Part shown: piece after piece, positions 9,948 to 14,982 of the stretch
Layout: every line of letters begins with the position of its first letter
Position numbering within the stretch: position 1 is the stretch's first letter
Source of the DNA: Pseudomonadota bacterium
GTDB lineage: Bacteria > Pseudomonadota > Alphaproteobacteria > Acetobacterales > Acetobacteraceae
Direction: 5' to 3'
DNA length: 14,982 nt
NCBI GenBank assembly: GCA_021780935.1
Contig: JAJXXT010000145.1
Coordinates: forward strand, 1 to 14,982
Notes under the pieces: model-generated
Databases searched by the model: none
Told to the model about the DNA's origin: nothing
Seen by the model: the letters and a program-made list of their open reading frames with translations, nothing else
Program-made: the position numbers and the translations under genes

Positions 9948-10474
9948 AACTGCTCGGGCTGATCGGCTGGTCCGGCAGCGGCAAGACGACGCTGCTCACC
10001 GCGCTGCTGCCGCGCTTCGTGGCGCGGGGGCTGCGCGTGTCCACGGTGAAGCACGCCCATCACGGCTTCGACCTCGATCGCCCCGGCAAGGACAGCTACC
10101 GCCATCGCGAGGCGGGCGCGCACGAGGTGCTGGTGGTCAGCGGCCGCCGATTCGCCCTGATGCACGAATTGCGCGGCGAGGAGCCGCCGCTGCCGGCGCT
10201 GCTCGCCCGGCTCGACCCGGTCGATCTCGTGCTGGTCGAGGGCTTCAAGACCCACGCCTTCGCCAAGATCGAGGTGCACCGCCCGTCGCTGGCGAAGCCG
10301 CCGATCTGGCCGGCCGAGCCCGGCGTCATCGCGGTCGCCGCCGACGCGCCACCGGCGACGATGCCGCCGGTGCCGCTGCTGCCGCTCGGCGATCCCGCCG
10401 CCATCGCCGAGTGGATTCTTGCCCGGCTTGCCGATTTGCCCGCGCGCGCCGATCTTTCCACTTCCGCACCTTGA
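9944..10474 (+). CDS. mobB: Molybdopterin-guanine dinucleotide biosynthesis adaptor protein MobB
   Basis: GTP-binding protein that assists MobA in attaching GMP to molybdopterin. It starts with GTG at 9944, overlapping the pgsA stop as GTGA; the frame is open further upstream but only as a shadow of pgsA. The 176 residues begin MKLLGLIGWSGSGKTTLL, with the Walker A P-loop at 8-16. STVKHAHHGFDLDRPGKDS near 34-52 is the conserved MobB motif and VLVEGFK near 96-102 is the Walker B-like element. An AGG 5 nt before the GTG is the only ribosome site, in line with coupling to pgsA. It begins a molybdenum-cofactor group with moaD and moaE. Confidence 0.93.
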   Translation: MKLLGLIGWSGSGKTTLLTALLPRFVARGLRVSTVKHAHHGFDLDRPGKDSYRHREAGAHEVLVVSGRRFALMHELRGEEPPLPALLARLDPVDLVLVEGFKTHAFAKIEVHRPSLAKPPIWPAEPGVIAVAADAPPATMPPVPLLPLGDPAAIAEWILARLADLPARADLSTSAP

Positions 10475-10536
10475 GCCGCGGGCACGGCCTTGGCACAGTG
10501 CGGGCCCGCAAGGCGAGCCAGATAGGAACCGACCGC

Positions 10537-11079
10537 ATGCGCCGCTCCGCCATCGTTCTTCCGCTGCTGCTCGCGGGCTGCGGCTTCGATGATTTCTTCG
10601 GCAATACCCATACGTTCCGCGCAACGCCGAACGCTCCGCTGGGCGAAAGCGAGACGATGCTGAACGCGCGCGGCGTCATCACCGAGGAGGCGCCGCTGCA
10701 GCCGGAGCCGGGCAATATCTGGCCGGGTCCGATCAAGCCCATCCCGACGCTGAGCGAGCTCGAGCAGCAGGAAAACGAAGGGATGAAGAAGCTCCGCCCG
10801 ATGGAGACACCGCCCACCAGGGGCGCGCCGCCATCCTCGGCCGGCCAGCCCGTGGTGATCCCCAACGGCGACGGCACCAGCACCGTCATCATGCCCGACG
10901 GCACCATCCGCACCATCCCGAGCGCCTCCGCCAAGCCGTCCCAGAGCCAGACTTCGTCAGGCAAGACCTCGTCCGGGAAGACCCCGTCCGGTCAGTCCCC
11001 ATCCGGCCAATCCCCTTCGGGCCAGACCAACCCGCCGGCGGAGATGCCCGGGGTCGATACCGCCAAGCCGGCGCAGTAG
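10537..11079 (+). CDS. Putative lipoprotein with C-terminal pentapeptide repeats, unknown function
   Basis: I do not recognise the family. The 180-residue product opens MRRSAIVLPLLLAGC, a short signal peptide with a clear lipobox (LAGC) and acylated Cys15; the next residue is Gly, so outer-membrane sorting is likely. The mature part is hydrophilic and Pro/Gly/Ser-rich, with DGTSTVIMPDGTIRTIPS around 112-129. Five pentapeptides (TSSGK twice, TPSGQ, SPSGQ twice) follow at about 139-163, then a short tail. AGGAA lies about 11 nt before ATG 10537. It sits 62 bp after mobB and only 6 bp before moaD, so it is probably transcribed with the molybdenum-cofactor genes. Nothing in it points to cofactor synthesis, and the link may be only positional. 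Confidence 0.75.
   Translation: MRRSAIVLPLLLAGCGFDDFFGNTHTFRATPNAPLGESETMLNARGVITEEAPLQPEPGNIWPGPIKPIPTLSELEQQENEGMKKLRPMETPPTRGAPPSSAGQPVVIPNGDGTSTVIMPDGTIRTIPSASAKPSQSQTSSGKTSSGKTPSGQSPSGQSPSGQTNPPAEMPGVDTAKPAQ
10951..11025 (+). repeat. Five 15-bp tandem repeats coding (T/S)(S/P)SG(K/Q)
   Basis: Five consecutive 15-base units with the pattern aCcTCgTCcGGcaAg, drifting mostly at third positions. They code two TSSGK, one TPSGQ and two SPSGQ units in the lipoprotein tail. Drift between units suggests that it is not a very recent expansion. Confidence 0.85.
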
Positions 11080-11085
11080 CGGGCC

Positions 11086-11352
11086 ATGCGCGCGCGGTCG
11101 CTGCACATCCTCTATTTCGCCTGGCTGCGCGAGCGGCTCGGGCTCGGCGAGGAGTGCCTGGCCCTGCCCGACGGCGTGGACAGCGTGGGCACGCTGATCG
11201 CCTGGCTGCGCCGGCGCGACGATCGCTATGGCGCCATCTTTGCCGAGGGCCGGCTGGTGCGCTGCGCCGTCAACCAGGAATTCGCCGGCCCGGACACGCC
11301 GCTCGCCGCCGGCGACGAGGTCGCCTTCTTCCCTCCGGTCACGGGCGGCTGA
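11086..11352 (+). CDS. moaD: Molybdopterin synthase small subunit (sulfur carrier) MoaD
   Basis: Ubiquitin-fold sulfur carrier that donates thiocarboxylate sulfur to precursor Z within molybdopterin synthase. The 88-residue length fits. It opens with the HILYFAWLRERLGL beta-strand/helix of MoaD and ends EVAFFPPVTGG, the obligatory C-terminal Gly-Gly that is adenylated by MoeB and thiocarboxylated. Start ATG 11086 lies 6 bp after the lipoprotein stop and has only a weak ribosome site, so coupling is likely. moaE begins one base after its stop. Confidence 0.95.
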   Translation: MRARSLHILYFAWLRERLGLGEECLALPDGVDSVGTLIAWLRRRDDRYGAIFAEGRLVRCAVNQEFAGPDTPLAAGDEVAFFPPVTGG

Positions 11353-11353
11353 G

Positions 11354-11821
11354 ATGGCCAGGGTCCTCGTGCAGGACGGGGCGTTCGACCTCGCGGCGGA
11401 ATTCGCCGCACTCACCGCCGGGCGCTGCGACATCGGCGGCGTCGGCGCCTTCGTCGGCACGGTGCGCGAGATCTCGGGAGGGCGGCGCCTGACGGCGATG
11501 ACGCTCGAACATTATCCGGCCATGACCGCCGCGGCGCTCGCCCGCATCGCCGCCGAGGCGGAGCGGCGGTGGGACCTGCTCGGCTGCACGCTCATCCACC
11601 GCATCGGCCGCCTCGAACCGGGGGCGCCGATCGTTCTGGTCCTCGCCGCCGCTGCCCATCGGGACGCGGCGCTCGCCGCCACCGCCTTCCTCATCGACTG
11701 GCTCAAGACCAGGGCGCCGTTCTGGAAGAAGGAATGCTTCGCCGACGGCGAGGCGCACTGGGTCGAGGCCCGCGCCGAGGACGAGGCGGCCGCGGCGCGC
11801 TGGAGCGGCGAGCCGGGCTGA
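11354..11821 (+). CDS. moaE: Molybdopterin synthase catalytic subunit MoaE
   Basis: Large subunit of the MoaD2-MoaE2 heterotetramer, converting cyclic pyranopterin monophosphate to molybdopterin in the cytosol. At 155 residues it is close to E. coli MoaE (150). Motifs are GAFVGTVRE (31-40), LEHYPAM (51-57), HRIGRLEPG (82-90) and LKTRAPFWKKE (117-127); K118 and K125 match the catalytic Lys119 and Lys126 of E. coli MoaE. HWVEAR near 135 closes the conserved core. ATG 11354 is the second base after the moaD stop. The frame is open upstream within moaD but homology starts here. It ends 8 bp from the convergent exporter gene; a small CCGCC-TCA-GGCGG hairpin at 11825-11837 lies in between. Confidence 0.96.
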   Translation: MARVLVQDGAFDLAAEFAALTAGRCDIGGVGAFVGTVREISGGRRLTAMTLEHYPAMTAAALARIAAEAERRWDLLGCTLIHRIGRLEPGAPIVLVLAAAAHRDAALAATAFLIDWLKTRAPFWKKECFADGEAHWVEARAEDEAAAARWSGEPG

Positions 11822-11829
11822 GCACCGCC

Positions 11830-12648
11830 TCAGGCGGCGAGCATCATCGCGGCGCGCAGGGTGAGCACGATGCCCATGCCGAGGATCAGCAGCGTCGTCG
11901 CCACCTGAACCCGGGTCAGCCAGATACTGTCCAGCCAGCCGAGCACCCGCTCGCCGATCTTGGCCGCGACCACCCCGACCAGGGTCAGGGCGGCGGCGAA
12001 GCCGATGCTGAACACCAGCACCGTCAGCAGCCCCAGCACCACCCGGCCATTGCCCAGTGCCGCGAGCAGAATGGCCAGCGCGGTCGGGTCCGGCAGCAGG
12101 CCGCCGGCGATGCTCAGCGTCAGCAATACGCCGAGCTTGGGCCGGTTGTCGGTGATGACGTCCAGCTGGTGCGCGTGCGCGCGGCCCCAGCCGTGGCTGT
12201 GCCACACGGCGCCGCCGGGCTCGTGGGAATGGTCATGGTCGTGGTCGTGGTCGTGGTCGTGGGAATGGTCGTGGTCGTGGTGACCGTGCCCGTGATGATG
12301 CCCGAGGGCGGCGGGCGGCAGGCCGAGCGCGACACGGACCAGCGCGCGCTGCGTCCACAGCATCCACAGCCCGAGCACGACGACAACCAGCCCCATGGCC
12401 AGCGCCAGGTCCACCTCGATCCGCTGCGGCACGAGCCAGGCCGAGCCGATCGAGGCCGCCACACCGACCATCACGATGCCCGAGACGTGCGAGAGGGTCA
12501 CGAACACGCCGAGAATGACGGCGTCGATCGGCTTGCCGCGCGCGCCGACAATATAGGCCGCGGCGATGGTCTTGCCATGTCCCGGGGTGGCGGCATGCAC
12601 CGCGCCGGTCCAGAAGCTGGACAGAAGATAGAATAGCGTCTCTTTCAT
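11830..12648 (-). CDS. NicO/RcnA-family nickel/cobalt efflux permease
   Basis: Inner-membrane Ni2+/Co2+ transporter, probably exporting excess metal, 272 residues. Helix 1 ends in HAATPGHGKT at 18-27, the NicO signature. About six hydrophobic segments follow. Between the third and fourth is a His/Asp loop at 117-142 with 15 His in 26 residues, plus H150, H152, H158 and H160, typical of RcnA-like metal-binding loops. The usual GGLxPCP motif reads GGLLPDP (about 183-189): Cys replaced by Asp. The frame extends to 12741, but MKETLFYLLSSFWTG at ATG 12648 begins the first helix and a GGGAG lies about 12 nt upstream. It is convergent with moaE and divergent from the BioF2-like gene. No metal-sensor gene or RcnR-type operator is visible. 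Import rather than export cannot be excluded. Confidence 0.88.
   Translation of the reverse strand: MKETLFYLLSSFWTGAVHAATPGHGKTIAAAYIVGARGKPIDAVILGVFVTLSHVSGIVMVGVAASIGSAWLVPQRIEVDLALAMGLVVVVLGLWMLWTQRALVRVALGLPPAALGHHHGHGHHDHDHSHDHDHDHDHDHSHEPGGAVWHSHGWGRAHAHQLDVITDNRPKLGVLLTLSIAGGLLPDPTALAILLAALGNGRVVLGLLTVLVFSIGFAAALTLVGVVAAKIGERVLGWLDSIWLTRVQVATTLLILGMGIVLTLRAAMMLAA
12223..12300 (-). repeat. His/Asp-coding hexanucleotide repeats in the exporter loop
   Basis: Near-perfect repeats of CACGAC on the minus strand code alternating His-Asp from residue 124 to 140 of the exporter. Simple 6-base repeats like this can lengthen or shorten by slippage in steps of one His-Asp pair without breaking the frame. 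Confidence 0.8.
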
Positions 12649-12755
12649 GGGCCGTTCACTCCCTGCTGCGTTCATGCCCGTCCTGACATGCAGAGTCCAC
12701 CGGGGCCGCCGCACGCTTCCTTCACCGTTCCTGGTTTTCACGAGCCGACCCAGCC

Positions 12756-13847
12756 ATGCCGCGTCTCATCCTCGCCGCCGCCCCGGCGCCTGCGCTGCTC
12801 GCCGAGACCTGGCAGGCGTTGGAAGCGCGCTCGGACGGCTCGTTCTTCCAGGGCTGGAGCTGGACCGGCTGCACCTATGCCGCCCGCTTTCCGGATCCCG
12901 TCCTGCTGCGGGCGGAGGAGTCTGGCCGGGTTCTGGCCCTCGGCCTGTTCAACCGCCGCCCGCGCCGGCTCGCCCGCTCGTGCCTGCATCTCGGCGAAAG
13001 CGGCGACGCCGCGCGCGATGCCGTCTTCATCGAGCATAACGGGTTCCTGATCGATCGCGCCGCGCCGGCGGGGCTCGCGGCGGCCTGCCTGCGCGCGGCG
13101 CTGACGCTGGCGCTGCCGGACGGCGGCACGAGGCGTCTGGTCCTGAGCGGGATCGGCGATGATCTGTTCGCCGCGGCGCGGTCCTTCGCGCCCCGCGTCA
13201 CCGCCACGCGCCCGGCGCCGTTCGTCGATCTCGCCGCGCTGCGCGCGCGCGGCGGGCCCTATCTGGACCGGCTCAGCGCCAACACCCGCTACCAGCTGCG
13301 ACGCTCGGCGCGCGCCTACGCCGCCCGCGGTCCCCTCGCCGTCCAGCGCGCCGCCAGCCTCGCCGAGGCGCTCGATTTTCTCGATCGCCTGGCCAGGCTG
13401 CATCAGCGCACATGGCAGGCGCGGGGAAAGCCGGGCGCCTTCGCCAACCCCGCCTTCCGGGAGTTCCACGCGGCGCTGATCGCCCGCGGCCTGCCCCGCG
13501 GCGAAGTGGACCTGCTGCGCATCGCCGCCGGCGGGGATGCGATCGGCTATCTCTATAATTTCCGCTACCGGGACCGAATCGCCGCCTACCAGAGCGGCTT
13601 CGACTACGAGGCTGCCGGCGCCCACGCCAAGCCCGGCCTGACCTGCCATCACCTCGCGATCGAGCACTATGCCGCCACCGGCGCGGTGGCCTATGACTTC
13701 CTCGCCGGCGGCGACCGTTACAAAGCCAGCCTCGCCGATGCCGCCGCGACACTGCACTGGATCGAGATGTCCCCCACCGCCACCCTGCCCGGCCTGCTCG
13801 ACCGGGCCCGCAGCCTGGCCCATGCCTGCCGCGCCCGGTTTACATGA
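12756..13847 (+). CDS. GNAT/FemAB-like acetyltransferase (BioF2-like, Acetyltransf_6 type)
   Basis: A 363-residue protein with the double-GNAT layout of the FemAB/BioF2-like group. Early SFFQGWSWTG (about 28-37) and the C-terminal half with TRYQLRRSARAYA (about 176-188), GYLYNFRYRDRIAAYQSGFD (about 264-283) and AYDFLAGGDRYKASLA (about 310-325) match this family, often called CelD/BcsL-type in exopolysaccharide loci. Cytosolic or membrane-associated acyl transfer to a sugar, amino acid or peptide is the usual activity; the substrate here cannot be told. ATG 12756 follows a 107-bp divergent gap with no clear promoter and only a weak ribosome site. Its stop overlaps the start of the next gene (ATGA), so the two are probably co-translated. 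Confidence 0.82.
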   Translation: MPRLILAAAPAPALLAETWQALEARSDGSFFQGWSWTGCTYAARFPDPVLLRAEESGRVLALGLFNRRPRRLARSCLHLGESGDAARDAVFIEHNGFLIDRAAPAGLAAACLRAALTLALPDGGTRRLVLSGIGDDLFAAARSFAPRVTATRPAPFVDLAALRARGGPYLDRLSANTRYQLRRSARAYAARGPLAVQRAASLAEALDFLDRLARLHQRTWQARGKPGAFANPAFREFHAALIARGLPRGEVDLLRIAAGGDAIGYLYNFRYRDRIAAYQSGFDYEAAGAHAKPGLTCHHLAIEHYAATGAVAYDFLAGGDRYKASLADAAATLHWIEMSPTATLPGLLDRARSLAHACRARFT

Positions 13848-14710
13848 GCGGCCCGCCCTCCCTGCTCCTCGGCCTGATCGGCGCCGGCATCCAGGCCTCG
13901 CTGACCCCGGCGCTGCATGAGCACGAGGCCGGCGCGCAGGGGCTGCGCTGCCTCTACCGGCTGATCGACCTGGACCGGCTCGGCCTCGACGGTGGCGCCC
14001 TGCCCGATCTGCTCACCGCCGCCGAGCGCATGGGCTTCACCGGGCTCAACATCACCTATCCGTGCAAGCAGACGGCGATTCCGCTGCTGCACGCGCTGTC
14101 GGACGAGGCGCGCGCACTCGGCGCCGTCAACACGGTGGTGCTGCGCGACGGCCGGCGCGTCGGTCACAACACCGACTGCTTCGGCTTCGCCGACAATGTG
14201 CGGCGCCATTTCGGCGATTTCAGCGGCGCGCGCGTGGTCCAGCTCGGCGCCGGCGGTGCCGGCGCGGCGGTGGCCCACGCCACGCTGACGCTCGGCGCCG
14301 ACCATGTCGCGCTGTTCGACATCGACGCCGCCCGCGCCGAGCGCCTGGCCGCCGAGCTCGCCGCCCGCTTCGGCGACGGGCGGGCCACGGCCATCGCCGA
14401 TCCGGCCGCGGCGCTGGCCACCGCCGACGGGCTGGTCAACACCACGCCCATCGGCATGGCCAGGTTTCCCGCCCTGCCGCTGGACCCGGCCGCGCTGCGC
14501 CCGGCGCTGTTCGTCGCCGACATCGTCTATGTCCCGATCGAGACCAAGCTGCTCGCTGCCGCCCGGGCCCAGGGCTGCCGCACGCTCGATGGTGGCGGCA
14601 TGGCGGTCGCGCAGGCGGCCGAGGCGTTCCGTCTGTTCAGCGGCCGCGCCGCGGACCTCGACCGAATGGCGCGCCATTTCGCCTCGCTCCGCGACGCACG
14701 CGGCACCTGA
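13844..14710 (+). CDS. aroE: Shikimate dehydrogenase family protein, quinate/shikimate dehydrogenase-like with NAD-type pocket
   Basis: Cytosolic oxidoreductase of the AroE family, 288 residues, interconverting 3-dehydroshikimate and shikimate or 3-dehydroquinate and quinate. Substrate residues are seen as S19-L-T21-P (classic AroE has Ser-x-Ser), NITYPCK with K75, GAVNT with N96, NTD with D111, and Q257 in GGGMAVAQA. The Rossmann loop is GAGGAG at 135-140. After strand 2 the sequence is FDID (D159) instead of the NRT motif that binds the NADP phosphate, which points to NAD+. Thr in place of the second Ser and the GGGM motif are, as I recall, shared with Corynebacterium quinate/shikimate dehydrogenase. 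ATG 13844 overlaps the previous stop by 4 bp. Biosynthetic AroE duty cannot be excluded. Confidence 0.88.
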   Translation: MSGPPSLLLGLIGAGIQASLTPALHEHEAGAQGLRCLYRLIDLDRLGLDGGALPDLLTAAERMGFTGLNITYPCKQTAIPLLHALSDEARALGAVNTVVLRDGRRVGHNTDCFGFADNVRRHFGDFSGARVVQLGAGGAGAAVAHATLTLGADHVALFDIDAARAERLAAELAARFGDGRATAIADPAAALATADGLVNTTPIGMARFPALPLDPAALRPALFVADIVYVPIETKLLAAARAQGCRTLDGGGMAVAQAAEAFRLFSGRAADLDRMARHFASLRDARGT

Positions 14711-14768
14711 GGGTCCCGAACGCCGGCGCGCCGCGGCAGCCTGGCTGGCCGGGACGAGCCGGCGCCGG

Positions 14769-14982
14769 TCAGGCCGCGCGGCCCGTCACCGGCTGATTCG
14801 GGAAGGCGAGCTCATGGCGCGCGCGCCACTCGGGACGGACATAGTTGATGATCAGCGACCGGCGCACGCCGCTGATCGGGCGGCGGGCAAAACCGTGCCA
14901 GGTATCGGCCGCGGGGACGAAGATCAGGCCGCTGTTGGCCGAACCCGGAGCGCGGCCGAGCACCTCCCCGGCCGGGCTCATC
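14769..14982 (-). CDS. C-terminal part of a 2-oxoglutarate/Fe(II) oxygenase-like protein, 5' end outside window
   Basis: About 70 codons at the 3' end of a gene entering from the right edge. The visible part, SGLIFVPAADTWHGF followed 12 residues after the His by an Arg in GVRRSLIINYV, fits the last strands of a double-stranded beta-helix oxygenase: the distal metal-binding His (codon 14895-14897) and the Arg that binds 2-oxoglutarate. The upstream His-x-Asp would lie outside. An ATG at 14981 is more likely internal, since the fold needs far more sequence before it. It is convergent with the dehydrogenase, with 58 bp between them that hold only GC-rich imperfect palindromes. Family assignment rests on a short fragment. 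Confidence 0.55.
   Translation of the reverse strand, partial: MSPAGEVLGRAPGSANSGLIFVPAADTWHGFARRPISGVRRSLIINYVRPEWRARHELAFPNQPVTGRAA

Noticed and set aside
10490..10505. TGGCAC resembling a sigma54 -24 element before the lipoprotein gene
   Set aside because: The -12 half has GC at the right spacing but lacks the TT of the TTGC box (GGGC instead), so the match is too weak to call.
11825..11837. Small hairpin between the convergent moaE and exporter genes as a bidirectional terminator
   Set aside because: Only 5 bp of stem with a 3-nt loop and no T-runs on either strand; insufficient for an intrinsic terminator call.
14711..14768. Palindromic GC-rich bases between the dehydrogenase and the oxygenase fragment
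   Set aside because: Several short CCGG/GGCGCC-type palindromes but no stem-loop with a U-tract; such matches are common at this GC content.

Overview
This is a high-GC (about 70% by eye) bacterial chromosomal segment with tightly packed, mostly housekeeping genes. The protein families (K+-independent H+-pyrophosphatase, alphaproteobacterial-style pgsA-mobB-moaD-moaE run, tRNA-Ile2) suggest an alphaproteobacterium, most likely of the Rhodospirillales/Acetobacteraceae type. This taxonomic call is inference from gene content and base composition only. There is no integrase, transposase, phage gene or CRISPR array.

Left half (1-6713, all on the minus strand). Transcription runs right to left: ppa copy 2 (6147-6713), hppA encoding a membrane H+-translocating pyrophosphatase (3901-5997), a strong intrinsic terminator (3841-3875), then ppa copy 1 (3244-3771), a 4-hydroxybutyryl-CoA-dehydratase/HpaB-family flavoprotein (1678-3216), and a GTG-started Kef-type cation/proton antiporter that runs off the left edge (1-1643). 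Two soluble family I pyrophosphatases thus flank one membrane pyrophosphatase. Copy 2 has a recognisable sigma70-type promoter with a perfect 13-bp palindrome just downstream of the predicted transcription start. The flavoprotein resembles AbfD but appears to lack two iron-sulfur ligands and two catalytic residues, so its reaction is open.

Middle (6817-9947, plus strand): a tRNA with CAT anticodon (probably tRNA-Ile2), the ribosome-associated ABC-F ATPase ettA, a RimL-like GNAT acetyltransferase, and pgsA for phosphatidylglycerol-phosphate synthesis. pgsA overlaps the GTG start of mobB by 4 bp.

Right (9944-11821, plus strand): a molybdenum-cofactor cluster of mobB, a small lipoprotein with pentapeptide repeats, moaD and moaE. 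Convergent to it is a NicO-type Ni/Co exporter with a His/Asp-rich loop (11830-12648, minus). Divergent from that is a BioF2-like acetyltransferase whose stop overlaps the start of an AroE-family quinate/shikimate dehydrogenase with NAD-type features. The window closes with the C-terminal end of a 2-oxoglutarate/Fe(II) oxygenase-like protein on the minus strand (14769-14982). Apart from short intergenic gaps, the longest CDS-free stretch is 6714-7047, which holds the ppa2 promoter, the tRNA and a candidate ettA promoter.
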